Below, in pieces: positions 37,392-45,900 of a stretch of DNA of 64,000 nucleotides (positions within the stretch are counted from its first letter, which is position 1; every line of letters starts with the position of its first letter). Position numbers and translations under genes: made by a program. Origin of the DNA: Acidobacteriota bacterium (GTDB lineage Bacteria; Acidobacteriota; Thermoanaerobaculia; Gp7-AA8). The stretch spans positions 310,001 through 374,000 of the forward strand of contig JAFATB010000025.1 in assembly GCA_019244185.1 (NCBI GenBank). Direction: 5' to 3'. Below the pieces are notes generated by a model, which worked only from the letters and a program-made list of their open reading frames with translations, was not told the origin of the DNA and searched no databases.

Positions 37392-40091
37392 ATGGCCTCA
37401 GCCGCGCTGTCGCTCGAAGACGAGATTCAGCGGATTTCCGAGTTGGATCAGGGTCGCGCACAGTTTCAGCAGTGGCGTTCATTAGGACACGAAGCACTGC
37501 GGCAGCTCGTGGTGTGTCTTGGCCCCCGCACGGACACGCATTGCGTGCGATGGAACCGCTCGCTCGACATCACCGACAAGGCTCTTCTCGTGAAAGCACT
37601 CTGCCGCCCGGGAAGCGACACCTCCTTTTATACACAGCCACTCTACGAGCTGCAGCACCAACAGCTCACGAGCATTCTCGGCGAGCCCGAGCAGAGTCCG
37701 CTTTTTTCGTCCGGATCGAAGCAGGCGATTTTTCTCGACGCGGCGTTTGCATTCGATGCGCTGGCAAGCGGCCCGGAAGCAGTGCTCGGACCCGGGACGA
37801 TGCATTACTGCTATGTCGTCCTGCGCGAGCTTTACTATCCGACAGCTCCCAACTGGACCGTAGGCGGTGCTCGGGCGGGCGTGGGCGGCAAGCCGTCGGC
37901 ATTCACGACAAGTCAGTTCGTCCGCAGTATCTTCAGCTTCGCGCGGATGCTCGAACGGACCGGACACTATCTCGACGCGCTCGCGGAAATGCAGCAGACC
38001 GGCCACACCGGTGTCGAAGCGTGGAATGTTCGCGACGCACGTCGCCGCGCACTCTCGCTCCATACCACGCTCGCGAAGCGCGCCTGGAATCTCGCGTTTC
38101 CCCTCAAGAACCTCGTGCCAGCTTCATTCGAAGATGACGCGCTGCGAGCGTTCGACTCTTCCGTACAACACGCGCTGCTAGTCGGACTGCAAAGTCTCGC
38201 AGACGCATTCACGAACGCGTGCACGACCGTACAGGAGTACCGCGAGCGCGAGGAGAAGGCGGCGGATACAGCCGAGAGAAAACTGAGGGTGCAATGGTCG
38301 GAAGGAGCGCACGGCATTGCGCTCGATGCATTGCAGGACGCCGCGCGGCGAGCGACGGAGGCGCGGCGTTCGTTCCCCGAGGTTCCACCCGATCCAAGCC
38401 GACCGATCTCAGCGTCGGAGCGCAAACAGTTCGCCGAACGTCTGCGCGCGATCAGCAGACAATTCACGGAAACATCGGTAGGAACTCGCTCGCTCGCGAA
38501 ACCTGCTCTCGATTATCTGTGGGGGGTCCTGGACCGCGAACTGATCGCCGCTTCCGCAGTCGGAGACGCGGTGAGCTTCGAAGCGTCGGAGATGGCTTCC
38601 GCGGCCGCAACCCTCGGCGCGGCCGGACACTGGGCGGATGAACGGCTGATGCGGGCAGCGCAATTGTTGGGCAACGCGATCACGCCGAGTGGCTTTGCCA
38701 TCGCGCGTCCATTTCATGCGGGAGGTGGTGCCTACTATCAGCCCGTCCAGCCGCACATTCTCGGCGCCTATGCGCAAATCGTCGAACACGTGCAGGCCGA
38801 CCTCTCGCCCACCGTGCTCCAGCGGATGGCGCAGTACTTTGCGACCACGCGCCGCGAAATCGACGCCACGCGCAGCAGTTGGAGGTGGGCGCACTCCTGG
38901 AACGACCACGACCTGCATTCTCCCTATCACACGGCGCTCTCGACCATCGCGCTCGATCGCATTTGCCGCATGCTGGACCGCCGCATCAATGAGCTCGTGC
39001 TCAATCACTTCACCTGGCGCCAGATGCCGAGCACCGCGCTCCGGCTGCAGGAGCTTTTCTATCCGGATTACGGCCTCGCCGCGATGTCGCCGGAATCGTC
39101 TGGAACACCTCGCATCGCAATCGCAGAGGCGCTCGAACGGATGCGCGCACATGTTTCCGACGTGAAACTTGCGAAGCAATTCGGACCGCGGCTGTATTCG
39201 GCCGTGTTTCACGGACCGCCGGGAACGGGGAAGACGACGCTGCTCGAAGCTTTGGCGGCGTCGGCGGATGTGCCGCTTGTAGAAGTCACGCCGAGTGACA
39301 TCATCGTCGCCGGCGCCGACCGCATCGAGGCACGTGCCCGAGCTGTACTGCGCGCATTGTCCTTTCTGACGAAGGCGGTCATTCTTTTCGACGAATTCGA
39401 CCCGGTCCTCAAGACTCGCGAAACCGGGGGCACACCGCAATCGATCTTCAACTTCCTGACATCAGGCATGCTGCCGAAGCTGAAGACTCTGTACGAGGCG
39501 GCGAAGGACCGCGCGGTCGCCTTCGCGCTCGTCACGAACATTCTGTCCGATCTCGATCCGGCGGCGATCCGGCGCGGACGTTTCGACGCGACGATCGGCG
39601 TGTACGCGCCTGACGCACTGTCGCGCTACGGCCGCCTGTTCACCGAGGTCAATGCATACCTCGAGCAACGCTCATGCATCGCTCCTCGAACACTCAACGA
39701 ACGTTTCCGAGCGGTGATACGGGCGACTGCTGCGATCTCGATGCAGGACGCCGGACGTCGAAACTGGTTCACGCGGCCGAAGCCGGACGATCCTCCCGAT
39801 GCCGACACGATCTTCGGCTACCTATTCTCGGAGGCAGACAATCCACGCCTGCCATCGCTGAGTACGGAGGGACAACGGCCGGAGAAGAAGAAACGGAAGA
39901 AGGCACAGGAGCACGAGGTCGGAAAACCGCAGCGCAGCTTCTGGTCGCCAACGGAGAAACAGGAATGGGAGAGAATCGAATCGCTGGAAAAGCGCGGCGG
40001 GCTACTTGGAGATGCAATTTGGGAAGGCGTCGAGAACGCCTTCCTAGGCCTATCGAGCGCCTCTTCCGGTGAACAAACCGCAACCGCGTGA
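37392..40091 (+). CDS. Large AAA+ ATPase with helical N-terminal region
   Basis: An 899-aa protein. The first ~590 residues are mostly helical and unlike any family I can name. They include a coiled-coil-like stretch (about 275-300, REREEKAADTAERKLRV) and repeats that look like alpha/alpha-hairpins (DLHSPYHTALSTIALDRICR). The AAA+ module follows: Walker A GPPGTGKT (608-615), Walker B VILFDEFD, sensor-1 Asn in ALVTNIL and an RRGRFD arginine finger. A charged tail contains RPEKKKRKKAQEHE. No transmembrane segment, so a cytoplasmic remodeller or regulator. ATG 37392 follows GAGAGGAA. The last ~13 codons (LSSASSGEQTATA) are encoded by repeat J, so the 3' end was probably acquired with the repeat. 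It stands close to a DUF4157 gene, an association seen in eCIS loci, but no eCIS tube or sheath genes are present. Confidence 0.88.
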   Translation: MASAALSLEDEIQRISELDQGRAQFQQWRSLGHEALRQLVVCLGPRTDTHCVRWNRSLDITDKALLVKALCRPGSDTSFYTQPLYELQHQQLTSILGEPEQSPLFSSGSKQAIFLDAAFAFDALASGPEAVLGPGTMHYCYVVLRELYYPTAPNWTVGGARAGVGGKPSAFTTSQFVRSIFSFARMLERTGHYLDALAEMQQTGHTGVEAWNVRDARRRALSLHTTLAKRAWNLAFPLKNLVPASFEDDALRAFDSSVQHALLVGLQSLADAFTNACTTVQEYREREEKAADTAERKLRVQWSEGAHGIALDALQDAARRATEARRSFPEVPPDPSRPISASERKQFAERLRAISRQFTETSVGTRSLAKPALDYLWGVLDRELIAASAVGDAVSFEASEMASAAATLGAAGHWADERLMRAAQLLGNAITPSGFAIARPFHAGGGAYYQPVQPHILGAYAQIVEHVQADLSPTVLQRMAQYFATTRREIDATRSSWRWAHSWNDHDLHSPYHTALSTIALDRICRMLDRRINELVLNHFTWRQMPSTALRLQELFYPDYGLAAMSPESSGTPRIAIAEALERMRAHVSDVKLAKQFGPRLYSAVFHGPPGTGKTTLLEALAASADVPLVEVTPSDIIVAGADRIEARARAVLRALSFLTKAVILFDEFDPVLKTRETGGTPQSIFNFLTSGMLPKLKTLYEAAKDRAVAFALVTNILSDLDPAAIRRGRFDATIGVYAPDALSRYGRLFTEVNAYLEQRSCIAPRTLNERFRAVIRATAAISMQDAGRRNWFTRPKPDDPPDADTIFGYLFSEADNPRLPSLSTEGQRPEKKKRKKAQEHEVGKPQRSFWSPTEKQEWERIESLEKRGGLLGDAIWEGVENAFLGLSSASSGEQTATA

Positions 40092-40127
40092 CGCCGCTCA
40101 CGCAACCTTTGGCCGTGCGGCCCGAAT
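40054..40127. repeat. Junction repeat J, copy 4 (overlaps the AAA+ 3' end)
   Basis: The first 40 bp equal copy 3. The remainder (CCGCTCACGCAACCTTTGG, then CCGTGCGG) matches the downstream half of copy 2, so this copy carries both halves of the ancestral junction. The AAA+ stop codon lies inside it. Confidence 0.8.
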
Positions 40128-40373
40128 ATGCACAACGTCATGAGCTACACGGATTGGCTGCGACGGCAGGTGGAACGGCTGGAGGATGAAATCCGGCGGC
40201 ACTCGGTCTTCGACAGCGACCGCCCCGCGTCGATGGTTCAGCTGCGCGAGCTGCGCTCGAAGGTCGTGATTCACACGTACCTCCGGCAGCAACTGCTGCG
40301 GCGCGAGACGCCGGTGGTGCTCGACGAGGAGTACGACACGCAGGAGTTCGTGGTGGTGCGGCGCGCGCAGTAG
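40128..40373 (+). CDS. Small conserved-looking hypothetical protein
   Basis: An 81-aa charged, helical protein (WLRRQVERLEDEIRRHS, then LRELRSKVVIHTYLRQQLLR), probably a short helical hairpin or coiled coil, ending EEYDTQEFVVVRRAQ. ATG 40128 is used; ATG 40140 (MSYTDW) is an alternative. No signal peptide, membrane segment or catalytic motif. The metallophosphoesterase gene starts 9 bp downstream, so the two are likely co-transcribed. I do not recognise the family. Confidence 0.6.
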   Translation: MHNVMSYTDWLRRQVERLEDEIRRHSVFDSDRPASMVQLRELRSKVVIHTYLRQQLLRRETPVVLDEEYDTQEFVVVRRAQ

Positions 40374-40382
40374 CCTGTCCGC

Positions 40383-41531
40383 GTGCTCCTCTTTCTCGCG
40401 ATCGCGCTGGCGATCTTCATCCCGCTCAACTGGATCGTCTGGCGCGCGCTGACGCGCATCCATCCGCGACGGCGCCGCGCGATCGGCGTCGCGGTCGTCG
40501 CCGGCAATCTGCTCTGGCCGTTCATCCCGTTCCTGCGCCGCGACGCCGGCTGGATGCGCGTCTTTCGCGCGCTGGCCGGACCGGTGTGGGTTGGGTGGAC
40601 GGTGTTCGTGCTGCTGTACGCGATGCTCGTCGTCATCGTCGTGCTCGCGTGGCTGCCGTTCCGCCGGCGCGCGAGCTTCGCGCGTTTCGCGCATGCGCCG
40701 TCGACGATCGTGTTGTGGACGTTGCTCATCGGCTTCATCGCGGGCTGGATTCAGTGCGTCGTTCCGCTGCACGTCGCGCGCGTGCCGGTGACGATCGCAA
40801 ACCTGCCGCCGTCGCTCGACGGCGCGCGCGTCGTGGTGATGGGCGATCTGCACGTCGGCCTCTTCTCGCGGCCGTCGCGGCTCGCGCGGCTCTTCGCCAC
40901 CGCAGGCGCGCAGCATCCGCGCGCGGTCGTGCTCGCGGGCGATCTCATCGACGACGATCCCCATTACGTCCCGAAGCTGCTCGACGGCACGCGTGCGCTC
41001 GCGGCGGACATCCCGCTGTTCGCGGTGTACGGCAATCACGAGATGTACGGCGATCCGATCGAAGTCGCGTCGAAGCTGCGCGGCAGCCGGGTACGACTGC
41101 TCGTCAACGAAGGTGCGGCGGTGGGCGACCTCTGGATCGCCGGCGTCTCCGACTTTGCGGCGAGCGGCCGCAATCATCCCGACCTCGCGCCGAACCTCGA
41201 CCGCGCGCTCGCGTCGAAGCCGCGCGATGCGTTCCCGCTCGTTGTCGCGCATCAGCCGGAGATCGCGCGTGCGCTGCGCGCGCGGCAGCTGCCGCTCGCC
41301 GTCTGCGCGCACACGCACGGCGGCCAGTTCGGCATCCGCCCGCTGCACTGGTCGCTCGCGGGCGTCTTCCTTCCCTACCACATGGGTCTGTACAAGCTCG
41401 GCGCGTCGCAGCTCTACGTCAGCACCGGCGCGGGTTACTGGGTGCTGCCGTTCCGGCTCGGCATGACGCCGGAGATCGCGGTCATCGAACTGCGGCCGGC
41501 AGCACCTCGTCGCACTTCGCCTCGACCTTGA
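40383..41531 (+). CDS. Membrane-anchored metallophosphoesterase
   Basis: A 382-aa protein with a GTG start 9 bp after the small upstream gene. Four hydrophobic helices occupy about 2-130. The calcineurin-like phosphoesterase domain follows with all five metal-binding blocks: MGDLHVG (153-159), LAGDLID, YGNHEMYGD, VVAHQP and CAHTHGGQFG. This is the layout of YaeI/YkuE-type phosphodiesterases, some of which act on lipid or UDP-diacylglucosamine substrates; the substrate here is not known. The 3' end overlaps the convergent sirtuin gene by 50 bp. Confidence 0.92.
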   Translation: MLLFLAIALAIFIPLNWIVWRALTRIHPRRRRAIGVAVVAGNLLWPFIPFLRRDAGWMRVFRALAGPVWVGWTVFVLLYAMLVVIVVLAWLPFRRRASFARFAHAPSTIVLWTLLIGFIAGWIQCVVPLHVARVPVTIANLPPSLDGARVVVMGDLHVGLFSRPSRLARLFATAGAQHPRAVVLAGDLIDDDPHYVPKLLDGTRALAADIPLFAVYGNHEMYGDPIEVASKLRGSRVRLLVNEGAAVGDLWIAGVSDFAASGRNHPDLAPNLDRALASKPRDAFPLVVAHQPEIARALRARQLPLAVCAHTHGGQFGIRPLHWSLAGVFLPYHMGLYKLGASQLYVSTGAGYWVLPFRLGMTPEIAVIELRPAAPRRTSPRP

Positions 41532-42315
41532 GCGTGGCGAGATCGTCGGCGCGTGTCGGACCGATGTTCACGATCGCGATCGGCAGGCCGCGCTCGGCGG
41601 CGCGTTTGACGAAGCGATAGCCGGACCAGACCGTGAGCGACGAGCCGGCGACGAGCATCGCGTCCGCTTCCTCGACGCGGCGGAAGGCGTAGTCGACTTT
41701 GTCGCGCGGCACCGACTCGCCGAAGAAGACAACGTGCGGTTTGAGCACGCCGCCGCAGCGGTGGCATTCGGGCACTTCGAAGTCGCTGACGACGTCCGGC
41801 GCGACGTCGGCGTCACCGTCGGGAGCAAAGTCCGCGTCATCCGCGTGCAGGCGGTGCCACGGCGCGGCGGCGAGCCACTCCGCGTTGCGTTCCGCGAGGC
41901 GCGCCTGCATTTCTTCACGCGGAATGGTGCCGTTGCATCCGAGGCAGATGACGATGCGGTTGCGGCCATGGAGCTGGATGACGGCGCGGCTGCCCGCTTC
42001 CTGATGCAGGTCGTCGACGTTCTGCGTGATCAGCTGATGCACGCGTCCGCGCGACTCGAGCTCGGCGAGCGCGCGATGCGCGGCGTTCGGTCTTGCCGCA
42101 TCGAACCGCGGCCAGCCGCGATAGCTGCGCGCCCAGTAGAACCTCCGCACCTCGGCACTGCGGACGAAGGCGTTGTAGTAGATCGGCTTGTGCCGCGTCC
42201 ACGCGCCGCCGGGGCTACGGTAATCGGGGATGCCCGACTCGGTGCTGCAGCCCGCGCCGGTGAGGACGACCAGCCGCCGCGCGCGTGCGAGGAACTCTGC
42301 GATGCGCTCGCTCAT
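41482..42315 (-). CDS. Sir2-family NAD-dependent deacylase (sirtuin)
   Basis: A 277-aa protein. NAD-binding motif TGAGCSTESGIPDYRSP (19-35), then QNVDDLHQEAG, the catalytic His in VIQLHGRNR, a zinc ribbon formed by CLGC and ECHRCGG, and VAGSSLTVWSGYRFV plus IVNIGPTRAD for cofactor closure. It removes acyl groups from protein lysines using NAD. The zinc module contains an insertion rich in Asp (ADDADFAPDGDADVAPD) between the Cys pairs, somewhat longer than usual. ATG 42315 gives the expected N-terminus; the frame extends upstream only across the neighbouring promoter region. Cytoplasmic; no obvious partner acetyltransferase nearby. Confidence 0.94.
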   Translation of the reverse strand: MSERIAEFLARARRLVVLTGAGCSTESGIPDYRSPGGAWTRHKPIYYNAFVRSAEVRRFYWARSYRGWPRFDAARPNAAHRALAELESRGRVHQLITQNVDDLHQEAGSRAVIQLHGRNRIVICLGCNGTIPREEMQARLAERNAEWLAAAPWHRLHADDADFAPDGDADVAPDVVSDFEVPECHRCGGVLKPHVVFFGESVPRDKVDYAFRRVEEADAMLVAGSSLTVWSGYRFVKRAAERGLPIAIVNIGPTRADDLATLKVEAKCDEVLPAAVR

Positions 42316-42376
42316 GCAGCGAACCGGAACAAATCTCCGCGACGGTCGATGCCCTCCTTCCGTATCACGAGGCAAC

Positions 42377-43810
42377 ATGCGCCGCGCCCTCATCGCTCTG
42401 CTCGCCGTCGCCACCGCTCTCGATGTCCGGGCCTCCTGCACCGCCCGCGTCGACACCGCGCGCTTCATCGTGCAAACGAACTGCACGTTCGAGAAGCCGT
42501 GCGTCGCGGGGCAACCCGTCACCTTCCGCATTCAAGCGCAGACCGGCTGCATCTCGCCGTGGGTGCCGTGTCAGGACTACGCCTTCGACTCCTGCGATAC
42601 GGTGACGTGGGACTTCGGCGATGGCAGCCACGCGAACAGCGGGCACTCGCCGACCGTGACGCACGTCTTCACGACGCCAGGCCCGTTCGACGTGTTCGGC
42701 CACATCGACAACGGCCGGGGCCACAACGAAGGCGGCACGGGCATCGTCATCTCCTACAACCCGCCGGGATTCGTCCGGTTCGCGCTCGACGACTACACGA
42801 CCCGCGAAGGCGCGGGCGAGATCACGGTCGTGCTCAAGCGCACCGGCAACGTCTCGCTGCCCGTGCACATGAAGCTCGACGCCGGCGCGCTTCTCAAATT
42901 CAAAGACGAGCCGGAGACGCGCGAGCACCAGATCACGATGGCTGCCGGTCAGACGGAGCTGCCGCTGACGCTGCTCGTGCCGGATGACGACGTCTTCGAC
43001 GGCGAGCGGCGCGAGTTCGTCTACGTCTACTCCAACAGCGGCGAGGCGGTCATGCCCTCGTATCAAACGCTCGCCAGCACGTTCGTGCGCATCGTCGACG
43101 ACGAAGCGGGACCGCACCTCTCCGTCGGCGACGACGTCACGGTCGCCGAAGGCGACAGCGGGCATGCGCTCATCTCGATTCCGCTCACGCTCTCGCAGCC
43201 GATCGCGCAGGATCTCCCGCTCTTCGTCACGTACGTCGACGGTACCGCCACCGTGGGCCGTGACTACGAGACTCCCGACGGCGAGCACGGCGTCATCCAC
43301 GACCTCACGATTCCCGCCGGCAGCACGCACGCGAACCTCACCGCCTACATCCTCGGCGACACGGAAACGGAGCCGAACGAGACGTTCCACATCGTCCTCG
43401 AACGCCCGACCGTCGCGCCGCCGGTGACGCTCGACCGCGGCGAGGTGCTCGTGACCATCGTCGACGACGACCTCTATCACTTCGCGTCCGACGTGAAGCA
43501 AGCCGTGGCCGGCGTCGACGATACGCTGACCATCATCAACGGCCATCCGAGCGCGGCGCCGGTCGAGGTCGCGCTGCATTCGTCGGCGCCGACGGTCGTC
43601 TCGGTGCCCGTGCACGTGACGCTCAGCGGCGCAAACGCGGCGTTCGCCATGCACCCGCTGCGCGCCGGCAACGCGAGGATCACCGCGACGGCGAGCGACG
43701 GCTCGACGTTCGACACGCTCGTCGTCGTCGCGATGCCGCAGGACGAACCGCCTCCTCCCCCGCCGCCGCCCACCACCGTGAACGGCAAGCATCGCGGCGT
43801 GCGGCACTAG
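42377..43810 (+). CDS. Secreted PKD/Calx-beta repeat protein
   Basis: A 477-aa protein. Signal peptide MRRALIALLAVATALDVRA, then a PKD domain (about 30-130; VTWDFGDGSHANSG) with several Cys. Two Calx-beta domains follow (about 130-230 and 240-345), each with acidic Ca-binding loops (VPDDDVFDGERREF; LGDTETEPNETFHIVL, IVDDD). The last ~100 residues form another beta domain, then a run of seven prolines and KHRGVRH with no anchor. Calx-beta/PKD proteins bind calcium and carbohydrate or partner proteins at the surface. Start ATG 42377 is set by the signal peptide; the divergent sirtuin starts 61 bp away. Confidence 0.87.
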   Translation: MRRALIALLAVATALDVRASCTARVDTARFIVQTNCTFEKPCVAGQPVTFRIQAQTGCISPWVPCQDYAFDSCDTVTWDFGDGSHANSGHSPTVTHVFTTPGPFDVFGHIDNGRGHNEGGTGIVISYNPPGFVRFALDDYTTREGAGEITVVLKRTGNVSLPVHMKLDAGALLKFKDEPETREHQITMAAGQTELPLTLLVPDDDVFDGERREFVYVYSNSGEAVMPSYQTLASTFVRIVDDEAGPHLSVGDDVTVAEGDSGHALISIPLTLSQPIAQDLPLFVTYVDGTATVGRDYETPDGEHGVIHDLTIPAGSTHANLTAYILGDTETEPNETFHIVLERPTVAPPVTLDRGEVLVTIVDDDLYHFASDVKQAVAGVDDTLTIINGHPSAAPVEVALHSSAPTVVSVPVHVTLSGANAAFAMHPLRAGNARITATASDGSTFDTLVVVAMPQDEPPPPPPPPTTVNGKHRGVRH

Positions 43811-43822
43811 CGATCGCGCGCG

Positions 43823-45352
43823 TCACTTCGTCGACATGAACGGGTGCGCGATGCGCGGCTGCGTAGCGATGTCGACGAGCGCGTCGATGAGCACGCGCGC
43901 GCCGCGTTGCAGATCGTCGACGGAGATTTTCTCGTCGACGTCGTGCCCGGGATACGGCTTGCCGGGAAACCACATGCCGAAGGCGATCGAGTTCGGAAGT
44001 CTTTTCGCGTACGTCCCGCCGCCGGAGATCGCCGGCTTCGGCGACGCGACGCCGGTCGCGCGAGCGTACGCCTTCATCAGGCGCTGCACGAGCGGCTCGT
44101 GCGGATCGAAGCCGAGCGGCTCGTCTTCGAAGTAGGTCTTGGCCGCGTTGATCGTCAGCGACGCGCCGGTGCGTTTGTTGAAGTCGGCGACGAACGCCTC
44201 GAGATACGCGCGCGCCTGCGGCGCGGTGCGCGGCGGAATGCGGCGCAGGTTCGTGACGAAGACGAACGTCTTCGCATCGTTCGCATCGCGCTTGATCGTG
44301 GCCACGTTCACGGAGTAGCGGCCCCATATCGGATCGGAGTCGGTGATGCCGAGGCCCGTGCCGTGGAGATCCTGGCCGGCAAGACGTGCAAACGCGAGGA
44401 GATCGTCGGCGCCGCCGGTCGGCAGCTGCCCTTCGAGCACGCGCGCGAGCGCGACGAGCGCGTTGCGTCCGCCTTCGATGTTGACGCCGGCGTGCGCGGA
44501 GTGGCCGTACGTGACGACGCGCAGAATCGCGCCCTGCGGACCGAGGACGAGACGCGTGCCCTCGGGCAGCGCGACCTTCGTCAGCGCGTCCATGAGCGGC
44601 TGCCAGTTCGCATGCTCGCCGGTCCAGAAGAGACGCGCCTCCGCGTGATCGGGCACGATGCTCGTCGACAGTCCCGCGTCGAGCAGATCGACGCGATACG
44701 GCTTCTCGACGCCGGGACGGGAGTCGAGCGTCGTGGCGACGGCAAGCGCGTCCCACGCCTTCTCGCCGACCACGACCGGGAACTCGGAGTCGAGCACGAG
44801 CGAGTAATCGGGCGGCTGATGCTCCTTCAGATACTCGGGGATCTCCTTCGCGTCGGATTCCTCTTCGCTGCCGACCAGCAGGCGGATGTGATGCGTGCGG
44901 CGGACGCGGCTCTCCTTCAGCGCCTTCATGGCCAGCAGCGCCTGCACGAGCGGACCTTTGTCGTCGGCGGCGCCGCGACCGAGCATGTAGCCGTCGACGA
45001 CGCGCCCTTCGAACGGCGGAATCGTCCACGCCTCGACGTCGACCGGCTGCACGTCGCCATGCACGACCAGGCCGAGGATCGGCGCGGGCTCGACGCTCGC
45101 GGGCAGATCGATCTCGACGATCTTGCCGGTGTTGCGCGCGGAGAAGCCGAGGTCGTGCGCGGTCTTCAGCAGCCACTCCTTCTGCTGCGCGTGCGCCTCG
45201 TCGTTGTTCTGATAGGTCGGGAAGCGCACGACTTCCGAAAGCATCGGCACGAGGCGCTGCGCCTCGTGTTTGCGGTAGTGCTCGAGCACCGCCGTCGTGT
45301 GCGTGGCGAGCGAGGTGGCGAGAAGGAGCGACGCGACGATCATGGCGTTCAT
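43823..45352 (-). CDS. Exported M20-family dipeptidase
   Basis: A 509-aa protein with an N-terminal hydrophobic signal (about 1-17). The co-catalytic metal motifs are intact: VVHGDVQPV (H98, D100), GRGAADDKG (125-133), GSEEES (E163/E164, base and ligand) and LVLDSEFPVVVGE. A dimerisation lid with GYSAHAGVNIEGG-type sequence (GHSAHAGVNIEGGRNAL) lies between. This is the PepV/carnosinase (ArgE/DapE) group that cleaves Xaa-His or other dipeptides. It converges with the Calx-beta gene and diverges from the DinB gene with just 14 bp between start codons. An ATG three codons downstream is an alternative start. Confidence 0.92.
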   Translation of the reverse strand: MNAMIVASLLLATSLATHTTAVLEHYRKHEAQRLVPMLSEVVRFPTYQNNDEAHAQQKEWLLKTAHDLGFSARNTGKIVEIDLPASVEPAPILGLVVHGDVQPVDVEAWTIPPFEGRVVDGYMLGRGAADDKGPLVQALLAMKALKESRVRRTHHIRLLVGSEEESDAKEIPEYLKEHQPPDYSLVLDSEFPVVVGEKAWDALAVATTLDSRPGVEKPYRVDLLDAGLSTSIVPDHAEARLFWTGEHANWQPLMDALTKVALPEGTRLVLGPQGAILRVVTYGHSAHAGVNIEGGRNALVALARVLEGQLPTGGADDLLAFARLAGQDLHGTGLGITDSDPIWGRYSVNVATIKRDANDAKTFVFVTNLRRIPPRTAPQARAYLEAFVADFNKRTGASLTINAAKTYFEDEPLGFDPHEPLVQRLMKAYARATGVASPKPAISGGGTYAKRLPNSIAFGMWFPGKPYPGHDVDEKISVDDLQRGARVLIDALVDIATQPRIAHPFMSTK

Positions 45353-45366
45353 TGTATGGTTCGCGA

Positions 45367-45900
45367 ATGACGATCTCCGGACGTCCCGCCGACGGCGAGT
45401 TCGCGGCGTACGCGACGAGCGACATCGACTTCGTCGCCGGCGACGACGCCGTGGCCGCGTTGCGCGCGCAATGCGACGAGGTCGTCGCGCTCTTCAACAC
45501 GCTCCGCAACGACGACGTTCGCGGCCTCGCCTACGCTCCCGGCAAGTGGACGCTCAAGGAAGTCCTCGGGCACCTCGCCGACGACGAGCGCATCTTCGCG
45601 TATCGCGCGCTCTGCATCGCGCGCGGCGACACGCGTCCGCTGCCGGGCTTCGACGAGCAGGAGTACGTGGCCGGGAGCCGCTTCGAGGAGCGCACGCTCG
45701 CCGACGTGCTCGACGAGTACCGCATCGTGCGCGCGGCGTCGCTCGCGCTGTTCGCATCGCTCGATGAACCCGCGTGGCTGCGGCGCGGCATCGTGAACGA
45801 ATACGAGGCGTCGGTGCGCGGGCTCGCGTTCCACATCGCCGCACACGAGCTGCATCACCTGCGCATCGTGCGCGAAAAGTACCTCGCTACTCGACTTTGA
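45367..45900 (+). CDS. DinB/YfiT-like metal-binding protein
   Basis: A 177-aa four-helix protein of the DinB superfamily. Metal-ligand histidines are in VLGHLADDERIF and IAAHELHHLRIV, the usual three-His arrangement. Members bind zinc or nickel and many act as thiol-S-transferases or have unknown roles. ATG 45367 (MTISGRP) is preferred to a TTG at 45352 that would overlap the divergent M20 start. The 3' end overlaps the convergent PPK2 gene by 14 bp. Confidence 0.88.
   Translation: MTISGRPADGEFAAYATSDIDFVAGDDAVAALRAQCDEVVALFNTLRNDDVRGLAYAPGKWTLKEVLGHLADDERIFAYRALCIARGDTRPLPGFDEQEYVAGSRFEERTLADVLDEYRIVRAASLALFASLDEPAWLRRGIVNEYEASVRGLAFHIAAHELHHLRIVREKYLATRL

Noticed and set aside
40094..40127. 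Integron attC site after the AAA+ gene
   Set aside because: Repeat J lacks the paired R-box core sites and no integron integrase is present; simple duplication explains the copies better.
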